Part shown: positions 1 through 8,814 of the stretch, piece by piece
Layout: each line of letters opens with the position of its first letter
Position numbering within the stretch: the stretch's first letter is position 1
NCBI RefSeq assembly: GCF_036127095.1
Contig: NZ_CP108006.1
Location: 3,348,001 to 3,412,000 of the forward strand
Source: Streptomyces sp. NBC_00335
Lineage (GTDB): Bacteria; Actinomycetota; Actinomycetes; Streptomycetales; Streptomycetaceae
Direction of reading: 5' to 3'
Length of the DNA stretch: 64,000 nt
The notes under the pieces: generated by a model
The model's database searches: none
Seen by the model: the letters and a program-made list of their open reading frames with translations, nothing else
Told to the model about the DNA's origin: nothing
Position numbers and translations under genes: made by a program

Positions 1-598
1 CGCACTGCGCCCCGTACGCGGCGGCCGTCCGGACCAAGGTCGCCACGTACCGCGCGTCGTCCATCTGGGCGTCGTAGTACTGCAGGGCGCCCACCAGCGC
101 GTCCTTGCGCAGGGCCGGCGCGATCCGCAGGGCGCGCTTGCGGGAGAGGTGCCGGTGCGTCGGCAGCCCGCGCCCGTGGCCGCTGGAGAGCGACATGGCG
201 TCGTACAGCGCGACGCCCGATCCGGCATAGAACCGCTCCCACCCCTTGTGCTGCAACGGATAGAGGAACGGCACCGGCTTCACCAGGTGCGGGGCGAGCC
301 GCCCCAGCAGCAGGCCGCGCTCCTTGAGCGCCTCCCGCACGAGGGCGAAGTCGAGCATCTCCAGGTATCTGAGCCCGCCGTGGATGAGCTTGCTGGAACG
401 GCTGGAGGTGCCCGAAGCCCAGTCCCTCGCCTCCACCAGCCCGGTCGCCAGGCCTCTGGTCACCGCGTCGAGGGCGGTACCGGCGCCCACCACTCCGGCC
501 CCGACCACCAGCACGTCCAGCTCCCGCTCGGCCATACCGGCGAGCGCCTCGGCCCGCTGCACGGGCCCCAGCGAGGCCCGCCCACCGCCTCCTCCCAT
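1..598 (-). CDS. glpD: Glycerol-3-phosphate dehydrogenase, N-terminal part (gene runs off left edge)
   Basis: Oxidises sn-glycerol 3-phosphate to dihydroxyacetone phosphate with FAD and passes electrons to the quinone pool at the membrane. About 199 N-terminal codons are visible. The FAD-binding Rossmann stretch VLVVGAGVVGAGTALDA is near residue 30. It is followed by the GlpD-typical segments SGTSSRSSKLIHGGLRYLE, LVKPVPFLYPLQHKGWERF and GALQYYDAQMDDARYVATLV. The start is uncertain: in-frame ATGs lie at 616, 610, 598 and 535. I chose 598 because the following ASLGPVQRAEALAGMAERELD resembles the remembered N terminus of Streptomyces GlpD. The upstream DNA is a C-rich low-complexity tract, so any 'GGGG' there is weak evidence for a ribosome site. 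The rest of the gene is outside the window. Confidence 0.88.
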   Translation of the reverse strand, partial: MGGGGGRASLGPVQRAEALAGMAERELDVLVVGAGVVGAGTALDAVTRGLATGLVEARDWASGTSSRSSKLIHGGLRYLEMLDFALVREALKERGLLLGRLAPHLVKPVPFLYPLQHKGWERFYAGSGVALYDAMSLSSGHGRGLPTHRHLSRKRALRIAPALRKDALVGALQYYDAQMDDARYVATLVRTAAAYGAQC

Positions 599-998
599 CC
601 CCGCGCCCATCCCCATCCCCGCCCCGGACCCCGCCCCAGACCCCGACCCCGTCCCCTCGCCTGCCGCTGCGCCCGTCCCTGCCCCTGCCCCTGCCCCTGC
701 CCCTGTCCCAGTCCTCACGGCTGCCTGCCTCCCGTTGACGCGGGTCGCCCCGTTCGCCCTGTGCGGTCGTCCCACCGGTTATGGGTGATCCCGCTCACAT
801 CGCCCGTTTCATGATTCTGACCGGCCCCATCCACATCAGCCACCGCCTGTGGATAACACGGAGGCGACCAAGACCCCTGAATACGACATATCTGTCATAT
901 ATACGCCTAGTCTGACATTGCGCCAGCTTTCGTCCTCCACAGGAGTTGCGCGCTCCGCCCCCTCATGCATGTCAGGGAAGGGAAGGGACGGCACCCCC
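599..998. other. Divergent intergenic region between glpD and the dehydrogenase-like gene
   Basis: About 400 bp separating divergent genes. The left third is the low-complexity tract. The right part (780-960) is noticeably more AT-rich, with CATATCTGTCATATATACG near 885-905, and is the likeliest promoter area for the rightward gene. I could not assign a convincing -35/-10 pair. Short open frames here have no coding character. Confidence 0.45.
600..716. repeat. C-rich low-complexity tract with hexanucleotide repeats
   Basis: A pyrimidine-biased run just upstream of glpD. It is built from short imperfect CCCC-rich units and contains four exact tandem copies of GCCCCT at 681-704. Such tracts can vary in length by slippage. 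It lies where the glpD leader and start codons would be, so a length change could move the spacing or the start. No gene is supported here. Confidence 0.7.
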
Positions 999-2228
999 AT
1001 GCCCGCAGATCTCGCCGTCATCGGACTCGGCCATCTCGGCCTCCCGCTCGCCCAGGCAGCCGTGGCCGCCGGGATCGAGACGGTCGGCTACGACAGCGGT
1101 CCGGCGACGGACTCCACCCTCACCGCCGCCGAGATCCGCCGCATGTCGGCGGCCGGCTTCCGGGTCACCACCAACCCCGCCGAACTGGGCCGGGTCCGCA
1201 CGGCCGTCATCTGCGCCCCCACCCAGCTCGGCGCCGACCGCGCACTCGACCTGTCCGCGGTCGGCGAGGCGGGCCGCACGCTCGCCGCCCGGCTGCGCCC
1301 GCACACCACCGTCATCCTCGAATCGGCCGCCCACCCGGGCGTCACCGAGGATTACCTGCGCCCGATCCTCGAATCGGGCTCCCGCCTGCGCGCCGGCCGG
1401 GACTTCCACCTGGCCTACTCCCCCAGCCGCCTCGACCCCGGCAACCGCACGCACGGCATCTCCAACACCCCCAAGGTCATCGGCGGCCTCACCCCCGCCT
1501 GCACCGAGTCCGCGCACGCCTTCTACGCCCGCCTCACCGACAAGGTGGTCCGCGCCCGCGGCCTGCGCGAGGCCGAAACGGTCCAGCTCCTCGAAACGAA
1601 CTACCGGCACGTCAACATCGCCCTCATGAACGAGATGGCCGTGCTCTGCCACGACCTGGGCGTGGACCTGTGGGACGTCATCCGCTGCGCCGAGACCAAG
1701 CCGTACGGGTTCCAGGCCTTCCGCCCCGGCCCCGGAGTCGGCGGCCACGGAGTCCCCCTCGACCCCAACTACCTCCCCCACACCACCCGCACCCCGGGCC
1801 ACCCGTTGCGCATGGTCGGTCTGGCGCAGGAGATCAACGACCGGATGCCGCAGTACGTCATCCAGCGCAGCGCCACCCTGCTCAACGAGCACGGCAAGTC
1901 CGCGCGCGGCGCCCGCGTCCTCCTCCTGGGCGTCACCTACAAGCCGGACCTCGCCGACCAGGAGGGCTCCCCGGCCCGCGAGATCGCCAGCCGCCTCCTC
2001 GACCTCGGTGCGCTGATCAGCTACCACGACCCCTACATCGCCGGATGGCGCGTCAGGGACCAGCCCGTCCCCCGCGCCGAATCGCTGTACGAGGCCGCCG
2101 CCAACGCCGATCTGACGATCCTGCTCCAGCACCACCGCACCTACGACCTGCAAGGCCTCGCGGTGAAGGCCCAGTTGCTCCTGGACACCCGCGGCGCCAG
2201 CCCGGCGGGCGCCGCGCACCGCCTCTAG
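999..2228 (+). CDS. UDP-glucose/GDP-mannose dehydrogenase family protein with altered active site
   Basis: A 409-aa member of the UDP-sugar 6-dehydrogenase family (UGD/WecC-like), which normally makes four-electron NAD+ oxidations of a nucleotide sugar to the uronate. It has an N-terminal Rossmann motif (VIGLGHLGLPLA, residues 7-18), a central domain (LLETNYRHVNIALMNEMA) and a C-terminal UDP-binding domain (LLLGVTYKPDLADQEGSPA). The active-site loop reads GPGVGGHGVPLDPNYL. The Cys of the usual GGHC is Gly251 here. The Lys usually found ahead of the NxxRxVNIA segment also looks replaced by Gln. The classical two-step oxidation therefore may not occur. The start at 999 is preceded by a GGGAAGGGA ribosome site. 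An in-frame ATG at 969 has no such site. A lone gene; the substrate is unknown. Confidence 0.8.
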   Translation: MPADLAVIGLGHLGLPLAQAAVAAGIETVGYDSGPATDSTLTAAEIRRMSAAGFRVTTNPAELGRVRTAVICAPTQLGADRALDLSAVGEAGRTLAARLRPHTTVILESAAHPGVTEDYLRPILESGSRLRAGRDFHLAYSPSRLDPGNRTHGISNTPKVIGGLTPACTESAHAFYARLTDKVVRARGLREAETVQLLETNYRHVNIALMNEMAVLCHDLGVDLWDVIRCAETKPYGFQAFRPGPGVGGHGVPLDPNYLPHTTRTPGHPLRMVGLAQEINDRMPQYVIQRSATLLNEHGKSARGARVLLLGVTYKPDLADQEGSPAREIASRLLDLGALISYHDPYIAGWRVRDQPVPRAESLYEAAANADLTILLQHHRTYDLQGLAVKAQLLLDTRGASPAGAAHRL

Positions 2229-2266
2229 GGCCGCGCACCGCCCGCCCGAAACCCCTCCACGGATGT

Positions 2267-2288
2267 CGCAGGCTGCTGCTAGCCTGCG
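2267..2288 (+). terminator. Short hairpin after the dehydrogenase-like gene
   Basis: CGCAGGCT and AGCCTGCG form an 8-bp perfect stem around a 6-nt loop, 39 bp past the stop codon at 2228. There is no T-run, so it is either a Streptomyces-style terminator or part of the next gene's leader. Confidence 0.4.
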
Positions 2289-2366
2289 GCGACTTATCTC
2301 GCGCATACACCCCCCACGTCAGCCGTGCGGGCCCCGTGTGCCCAAATCCCTGGGGGGGATTTCTCC

Positions 2367-2900
2367 ATGAGCCAGCAGTTCCCGTCGCCCACACCCGACT
2401 CCACGCCCGCCCCCGCGGGCCCGTCCGGAGCCGACTTCCTGAGCCCGGCCCCGGGCCCGTCCGGAGCGGACTTCCTCGCCCCGGCCCCGGTCCGCCCCAA
2501 CAACCTGGCCCTCGGCATCGTCGCCGCGCTCGTCGCCACTCTGGCCGCCGCCGCGGCGTACGGCGGCATCATGAACGCCATCGAGCGCGAGATCGGCTAC
2601 GCCGCGGTCGGCGTCGGCGCCCTCATCGGCTTCGCAGCGGGCAAGCTCGGCGGTCGCAACCCGGCCCTCCCGGTCATCGCCGCCGTCCTCTCGGCCGCCT
2701 CGGTCTTCCTCGGCCAGCTGTTCTACGACGCCCTCTACCTGAGCGGAGCCACCGGCGCCGGCGTCGGCGACGTGCTGAGCACGCTGGGCGTATCCGGCCT
2801 GGTCGACATCTGGAAGGAAAATGACGCCATCATGAGCTCCCTCTTCCTGGCCCTCGGCGCCTTCGCCGGCTTCAGCACCGCCAAGAAGATCGGCGCCTGA
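2367..2900 (+). CDS. Small integral membrane protein with N-terminal GPSGADFL repeat
   Basis: A 177-aa protein of unknown function. Residues 1-42 are Pro/Ala/Ser-rich and carry two near-identical copies of GPSGADFL[SA]PAP in tandem, likely a disordered cytoplasmic segment. Four hydrophobic segments follow at about 46-66, 77-92, 99-117 and 158-172, with a loop containing WKENDAIM before the last one. The protein ends in the basic AKKIGA. Start ATG 2367 has a G-rich ribosome site 6 nt upstream (GGGGGGGAT). The gene stands alone and is followed by a strong hairpin terminator. I recognise no domain. Pro-rich N-tail plus four helices is common among uncharacterised actinobacterial membrane proteins. 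Confidence 0.75.
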   Translation: MSQQFPSPTPDSTPAPAGPSGADFLSPAPGPSGADFLAPAPVRPNNLALGIVAALVATLAAAAAYGGIMNAIEREIGYAAVGVGALIGFAAGKLGGRNPALPVIAAVLSAASVFLGQLFYDALYLSGATGAGVGDVLSTLGVSGLVDIWKENDAIMSSLFLALGAFAGFSTAKKIGA

Positions 2901-2919
2901 GGCAGGCAGCCCCTCAGTT

Positions 2920-2959
2920 CCGGAGCGCCCGGCGGGCACCTGCCCGCCGGGCGCTCCGG
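2920..2959 (+). terminator. 19-bp perfect hairpin terminator
   Basis: The arms 2920-2938 and 2941-2959 are exact inverse complements around a 2-nt loop, 19 bp downstream of the small membrane-protein gene. A very stable GC stem without a U-tract is typical of Streptomyces terminators. Confidence 0.8.
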
Positions 2960-3110
2960 CCTGCCGCCGAACGGCAAGACCGGGGAACCGGAACCAGCTC
3001 CCGAGCACACCACATTTCGTCGGAGCAATTCAGGCCACTTCCCCCTGAATGCGCTCTGACCAGGCACAACACGATCCGATACCGCATCAATCGACAGCCC
3101 GAATTCCCTG

Positions 3111-3138
3111 TTGCAACGATGCGAAACGATCATATGAT
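3111..3138 (+). promoter_or_regulatory. Sigma-70-type promoter driving a leaderless mRNA
   Basis: A -35 TTGCAA (3111-3116), 16-bp spacer and -10 TATGAT (3133-3138). The GTG start at 3145 lies 6 nt after the -10, where transcription should begin. No ribosome site precedes the GTG, which supports a leaderless transcript. Confidence 0.7.
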
Positions 3139-3144
3139 CCGCCC

Positions 3145-4110
3145 GTGTCTGCCATCTCCGTGCCGCCCGACCGGCCGCTCCTCGACCCCGTCCTCGCCAT
3201 CCCGGCCCTCGCGCCGCTGCGCGCGGCCACGCTGGCCGGGGACTGGGACTCCCTGACCGCCGCCTTCGCCGCCGTCCGCGACGAGGACGACCGCACCCTG
3301 GCCTCCCGGGTCGTCGCCGAGACCCCCGGGAGCGAGGAGTTCCTGCGGCTCACCGCCGAGCGGCTGCCGCGCGACCCGCTGGCCGCGACCCTGTACGCCG
3401 ACCGGCTGCTGACCATGGGATGGCAGATCCGTACGGGCGAGTTCGCGGCGTTCGTGACCGGCAGCCGCCTCCAGGAGTTCCGGGCCCACCTGCGGCAAGC
3501 GGAGGCCGTGCTCATCAGCGTCTGCGCCGAGCACCCCGAGTACGCCCTCGCCTGGTACCTCCGGGTGAACACCGCGCGCGGACTCCAGCTCGGCCCGAGC
3601 GAGGTCCGCCGCCGCTACGACCGGCTCGTCGAGCACCACCCCCACCACTTCGCCGGACAGCAGCAACTGCTCCAGCAGCTGTGCCCCAAGTGGGGCGGCA
3701 GCTGGGAGGAGGCCGAGGAGTTCGCCGGCGCCTGCGCCGAGAAGGCCCGGCCCGGTTCCCCCGCGGCCACCCTCCTCGCGATCGTCCAGCTGGAGCACTG
3801 GCTGCACCTGATCCACACGGAACACGACGACGCCGAGGAGTACGTCGAGGACCCCGCCCGGCACGCCCAGCTCACCCGCGCGGCGGCCGCCTCCGTGCTG
3901 CACCCGGACTTCGACTCCGAGCGCCACCACGCCGTCACCGCCCACGGCGTCTTCGCCGCCCTGCACAGCCTGGCGGGCCGCTGGAACGAGGCCGCCCCGC
4001 ACTTCCGGGCCCTCGGCAACCGGCTGAGCGGCTTCCCGTGGGAGTACCTCGACAGCGACCCCGTCGCCGAGTTCGAACGGCACCGCAAGCTCGCCCTGGC
4101 GATGGGCTGA
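3145..4110 (+). CDS. Uncharacterised helical protein, first gene of an operon with an M16-like peptidase
   Basis: A 321-aa soluble protein I do not recognise with certainty. The composition is strongly alpha-helical, with blocks resembling helix-turn-helix solenoid repeats: RAHLRQAEAVLISVCAEHP, YALAWYLRVNTARGLQL and WEEAEEFAGACAEKARP. It is rich in Trp, His and charged residues and has no signal peptide or membrane segment. It might belong to a DUF4034-like group, but that is only an impression. The GTG start at 3145 follows a -10 TATGAT by 6 nt, implying leaderless translation. An in-frame ATG upstream (3049) would put the promoter inside the gene. The stop is 8 nt before the next gene, whose ribosome site begins right after this stop, so the two are co-transcribed. 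Confidence 0.8.
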   Translation: MSAISVPPDRPLLDPVLAIPALAPLRAATLAGDWDSLTAAFAAVRDEDDRTLASRVVAETPGSEEFLRLTAERLPRDPLAATLYADRLLTMGWQIRTGEFAAFVTGSRLQEFRAHLRQAEAVLISVCAEHPEYALAWYLRVNTARGLQLGPSEVRRRYDRLVEHHPHHFAGQQQLLQQLCPKWGGSWEEAEEFAGACAEKARPGSPAATLLAIVQLEHWLHLIHTEHDDAEEYVEDPARHAQLTRAAAASVLHPDFDSERHHAVTAHGVFAALHSLAGRWNEAAPHFRALGNRLSGFPWEYLDSDPVAEFERHRKLALAMG

Positions 4111-4118
4111 GGAGCGAC

Positions 4119-5795
4119 ATGATCACCCACACCTCCGTGGACGGCGTCCCCACGCTCCTCGCCCACCGCCCCGGCCCGGTCACCGCGGGCCTGTTCTTCC
4201 GCGTCGGCCGCGCCGACGAGACCCTCGCCACCAGCGGCATCACCCACCTCGTCGAGCACCTCGCCCTGTACCGCCACGGTCTGAGCGATCTGCACTACAA
4301 CGGCGCCACCGCCGCCGCCTACACCCACTTCCACGTCACCGGCACCCCGGCGGACGTGGTCGAGTACCTGACCGGCGTCTGCACCGCGCTGGGCGACCTC
4401 CCCATGGACCGGCTGAGCACCGAGAAGGAGATCCTGCGCACCGAGGCCGTCGGCCACGGCCGCGGAGCGGGCCACCACTCGGCCATCTGGCGCTACGGCG
4501 CACAGTCGTACGGGCTGACGAGCTACCCGGAGGCCGGTCTGACCGGCCTGACCGAGGAGGACGTGCGCGGCTGGGCCGGGGAATGGTTCACCCGCGAGAA
4601 CGCCGTCCTGTGGATCACCAGCGACACCGTCCCCGAAGGCCTGACCCTCGACCTCCCCGCGGGCACCCGCCGCCCGGCTCCCGCCGCCACCTCGGCGCTG
4701 CCGCGGACACCCGCGTACTTCCCCGGGGAGGACGGCACGGTCGTCCTGAGCGCCGTCGTACCGCGCTCCACCGAGGCCTCGCTCTTCGCCGACGTCCTGG
4801 GCAAGGAGCTCTTCCGCGCCCTGCGCCAGAAGGGCGGCTACTCCTACACGGCGGCCGCCGACTACACCCTGCGCGACGGGTCCTGCGCGACGCTGACGGC
4901 CTTCGCCGACTCCCTGCCGCAGAAGCAGGACGCGGTGGTCGGCGGTCTCGTCGACGTCTTCGCGGCCCTGCGGGCCGGCCGGATCGCACAGAGCGACCTG
5001 GACGCCGTACGGGCCACCCGGCTCGCCCGGTTCGACGTACCGCACACGGATGCGGCGCTGCTGCCCGCGGCCGCCCTGGACCTCCTCATGGGCCGCTCCG
5101 CCCCCACGGAGAAGGAACTGCGGGCCGAGATCGAGGCGGTGACCACCGAGGACCTGCGCCGCATCGCCGAGGAGGTGTGGGCGGGCGCCCTGATGCAGGC
5201 GCCCGGCAGGGACGTGGAGTGGGCGGGCCTCACCTGCGCGCCGCAGGACTCCGACGACCTCGTCGAGGGCCGCCGGTTCACGATGTACGGCGAGGAGCTC
5301 GTTTCCCTGATCGTGGCCGAGGAGGGCATCAGCCTGGTCTCCACGGACAGCCGGATCACGGTCCGCTACGAGGACTGCGCCCTGATGCGGATCTACCCGG
5401 ACGGCGGGCGCAGCCTCGTCGGGACCGACGGCTTCACCCTCGCCGTCGAACCCACCCTGTTCAAGATCACCGAGGCGGATCTGGCCCCGCTGGACACCGG
5501 GGTCCCCGCGGCGGTCGTGGTGCGCATGCCGGCTCGCGACCCCGGGCAGATCCCGCGGACCGACCAGCGGGTCCAGCTCTCCTCGCTGGCCCCGCACATC
5601 GGCATCTGGGTGATGCTCTCCCTGCTGACCACCCTGCTGACGCTCGGCGCCCTCCAGGGGGAGCTCCAGTCCCACGGCCCCGACGGGGCCGACTGGACGC
5701 TCGTCGGCTGCTTCGGCGCGATCGCGGCCCTGTGCGGGATCCCGACGGTCCGCACCCTGCTCAACATGCGCGCCTTCAAACGCCAGGAGGGCTGA
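4119..5795 (+). CDS. M16-family (pitrilysin-like) peptidase homologue with C-terminal membrane segments
   Basis: A 558-aa protein. Residues 1-370 resemble M16 zinc peptidases: the inverted zinc motif HLVEH is at residues 43-47, followed by a Glu cluster (EKEILRTE, residues 102-109) that could supply the third ligand. A second M16-like half has KELFRALRQKGGYSYTA, comparable to the family's substrate-binding R/Y region. Residues about 385-470 form a beta-rich stretch (GEELVSLIVAEEGISLVSTDSRITVRYEDC) that looks PH-like. Two hydrophobic helices follow near 495-512 and 530-547, with a basic tail. The likely topology is a cytoplasmic peptidase anchored by a C-terminal hairpin. A ribosome site GGAG sits 4 nt before ATG 4119. 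The fusion of M16, PH-like and membrane parts is unusual. Activity is inferred only from the motif. Confidence 0.75.
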   Translation: MITHTSVDGVPTLLAHRPGPVTAGLFFRVGRADETLATSGITHLVEHLALYRHGLSDLHYNGATAAAYTHFHVTGTPADVVEYLTGVCTALGDLPMDRLSTEKEILRTEAVGHGRGAGHHSAIWRYGAQSYGLTSYPEAGLTGLTEEDVRGWAGEWFTRENAVLWITSDTVPEGLTLDLPAGTRRPAPAATSALPRTPAYFPGEDGTVVLSAVVPRSTEASLFADVLGKELFRALRQKGGYSYTAAADYTLRDGSCATLTAFADSLPQKQDAVVGGLVDVFAALRAGRIAQSDLDAVRATRLARFDVPHTDAALLPAAALDLLMGRSAPTEKELRAEIEAVTTEDLRRIAEEVWAGALMQAPGRDVEWAGLTCAPQDSDDLVEGRRFTMYGEELVSLIVAEEGISLVSTDSRITVRYEDCALMRIYPDGGRSLVGTDGFTLAVEPTLFKITEADLAPLDTGVPAAVVVRMPARDPGQIPRTDQRVQLSSLAPHIGIWVMLSLLTTLLTLGALQGELQSHGPDGADWTLVGCFGAIAALCGIPTVRTLLNMRAFKRQEG

Positions 5796-5818
5796 CCCCC
5801 GGCCGGCACCGGACCGGA

Positions 5819-5867
5819 CATGCCGGAGGGCCGGCGCCCCGCAAAGGGGCGCCGGCCCTCCGGCATG
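5819..5867. terminator. 22-bp perfect bidirectional terminator
   Basis: The arms 5819-5840 and 5846-5867 are exact inverse complements with loop GCAAA. It lies between the convergent M16-like gene and guaB3 (15 bp from the guaB3 stop), so it can end transcription from both sides. Confidence 0.9.
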
Positions 5868-5882
5868 CGTGGGGAAGAGCCG

Positions 5883-7007
5883 TCAGCGGCTGTGCTGCGA
5901 GTCCGCGATGGTGACCTCGACCCGCTGGAACTCCTTGAGCTCGCTGTAGCCGGTGGTGGCCATCGAGCGGCGCAGCGCGCCGAAGATGTTCATCGAACCG
6001 TCCGGGGAGTGCGACGGGCCGGTGAGGATCTCCTCGGTGGTGCCCACCGTGCCGAGGTCGACCTTCTTGCCGCGCGGCACGTCCTCGTGGACGGCCTCCA
6101 TGCCCCAGTGGTTGCCCTTGCCGGGCGCGTCCGTGGCACGGGCCAGCGGGGAGCCCATCATCACGGCGTCGGCGCCGCAGGCGACGGCCTTGGGGATGTC
6201 GCCGGACCAGCCCACGCCGCCGTCGGCGATGACGTGCACGTAGCGGCCGCCGGACTCGTCCATGTAGTCGCGGCGGGCCGCGGCCACGTCGGCGACGGCG
6301 GTGGCCATCGGGACCTGGATGCCCAGGACGTTGCGCGTGGTGTGCGCGGCGCCGCCGCCGAAGCCGACCAGGACACCGGCAGCGCCGGTGCGCATCAGGT
6401 GCAGGGCCGCGGTGTAGGTGGCGCAGCCGCCCACGATGACCGGGACGTCGAGCTCGTAGATGAACTGCTTGAGGTTCAGCGGCTCGGCGGCGCCGGAGAC
6501 GTGCTCCGCCGACACGGTGGTGCCGCGGATCACGAAGATGTCCACGCCCGCGTCGACGACGGCCTTGGAGAACTCGGCCGTGCGCTGCGGGGAGAGCGCG
6601 GCGGCGGTGACGACGCCCGAGTCGCGCACCTCCTTGATCCGCTGACGGATCAGGTCCGCCTGGATCGGAGCGGAGTAGATCTCCTGGAGACGGCGGGTCG
6701 CGGTCGCCTCGTCCAGCTCCGCGATCTCGTCGAGCAGCGGCTGCGGGTCCTCGTACCGGGTCCACAGGCCTTCGAGGTTCAGCACGCCGAGGCCGCCGAG
6801 CTCGCCGATGCGGATGGCGGTCTGCGGGGAGACGACCGAGTCCATGGGAGCGGCCAGGAACGGGAGCTCGAAGCGGTAGGCGTCGATCTGCCAGGCGATC
6901 GAGACCTCCTTCGGGTCCCGGGTACGGCGGCTGGGGACGATGGCGATGTCATCGAACGCGTACGCCCGGCGGCCGCGCTTGCCGCGCCCGATCTCGATCT
7001 CAGTCAC
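5883..7007 (-). CDS. guaB3: GuaB3 family IMP dehydrogenase-related protein
   Basis: A 374-aa TIM-barrel protein of the IMPDH/GMP reductase family. It lacks CBS domains and lies directly downstream of the full-length guaB, the arrangement known for the actinobacterial guaB2-guaB3 pair. The phosphate-binding and flap regions are recognisable (GGVGWSGDIPKAVACGADAVMMGSPLA). In the catalytic loop the IMPDH sequence GxGSxCTTR appears as GFGGGAAHTTR, with His222 where the catalytic Cys should be. Ordinary IMP oxidation through a thioimidate is therefore unlikely, and a regulatory or other role is possible. The GTG start at 7007 has the ribosome site AGGAAAGG about 9 nt upstream. A hairpin at 7106-7141 separates it from guaB. 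Confidence 0.85.
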   Translation of the reverse strand: MTEIEIGRGKRGRRAYAFDDIAIVPSRRTRDPKEVSIAWQIDAYRFELPFLAAPMDSVVSPQTAIRIGELGGLGVLNLEGLWTRYEDPQPLLDEIAELDEATATRRLQEIYSAPIQADLIRQRIKEVRDSGVVTAAALSPQRTAEFSKAVVDAGVDIFVIRGTTVSAEHVSGAAEPLNLKQFIYELDVPVIVGGCATYTAALHLMRTGAAGVLVGFGGGAAHTTRNVLGIQVPMATAVADVAAARRDYMDESGGRYVHVIADGGVGWSGDIPKAVACGADAVMMGSPLARATDAPGKGNHWGMEAVHEDVPRGKKVDLGTVGTTEEILTGPSHSPDGSMNIFGALRRSMATTGYSELKEFQRVEVTIADSQHSR

Positions 7008-7105
7008 GTGTGGTGGCCTTTCCTGTGGGTCTGCCCGTCCAGTATCCCCGAACCCCGGCGCGCCGCGTTCCGGTGACCGCTGTACGGACGCACGCACCGG
7101 GCACG

Positions 7106-7141
7106 CCGGAGGGGCGGACCCGTGCGGGCCCGCCCCTCCGG
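7106..7141 (-). terminator. Hairpin between guaB and guaB3
   Basis: CCGGAGGGGCGG (7106-7117) and its exact complement (7130-7141) form a 12-bp GC stem with a 12-nt loop. It sits 34 bp after the guaB stop and ahead of guaB3. It could terminate or attenuate read-through, so guaB3 may have its own promoter as well. Confidence 0.75.
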
Positions 7142-7174
7142 TGCTGCTCAGGTGCTGCTCGAGCGCTGCTGCGA

Positions 7175-8791
<1,617 letters not shown>

Positions 8792-8792
8792 C

Positions 8793-8810
8793 TACGGGAA
8801 AAAACCCGTA
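8793..8810 (-). terminator. Terminator of the sigma-factor gene
   Basis: TACGGG-AAAAAA-CCCGTA on the plus strand forms a 6-bp stem with a six-base loop, just 5 bp past the sigma-factor stop at 8815. It lies in the 125-bp gap that also must hold the guaB promoter. Confidence 0.55.
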
Positions 8811-8814
8811 CGGC

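Noticed and set aside
681..704. GCCCCT array as a possible CRISPR or minisatellite
   Set aside because: Units are six bases with no spacers; simple sequence repeat only.
965..2824. A 619-codon rightward frame overlapping the dehydrogenase-like and membrane-protein genes
   Set aside because: Arg/Pro-rich frame-shifted reading of two better-supported genes.
3615..5675. A 686-codon leftward open frame opposite the M16-like gene
   Set aside because: The rightward reading has the HLVEH motif, a ribosome site and operon spacing; the opposite frame is compositional.
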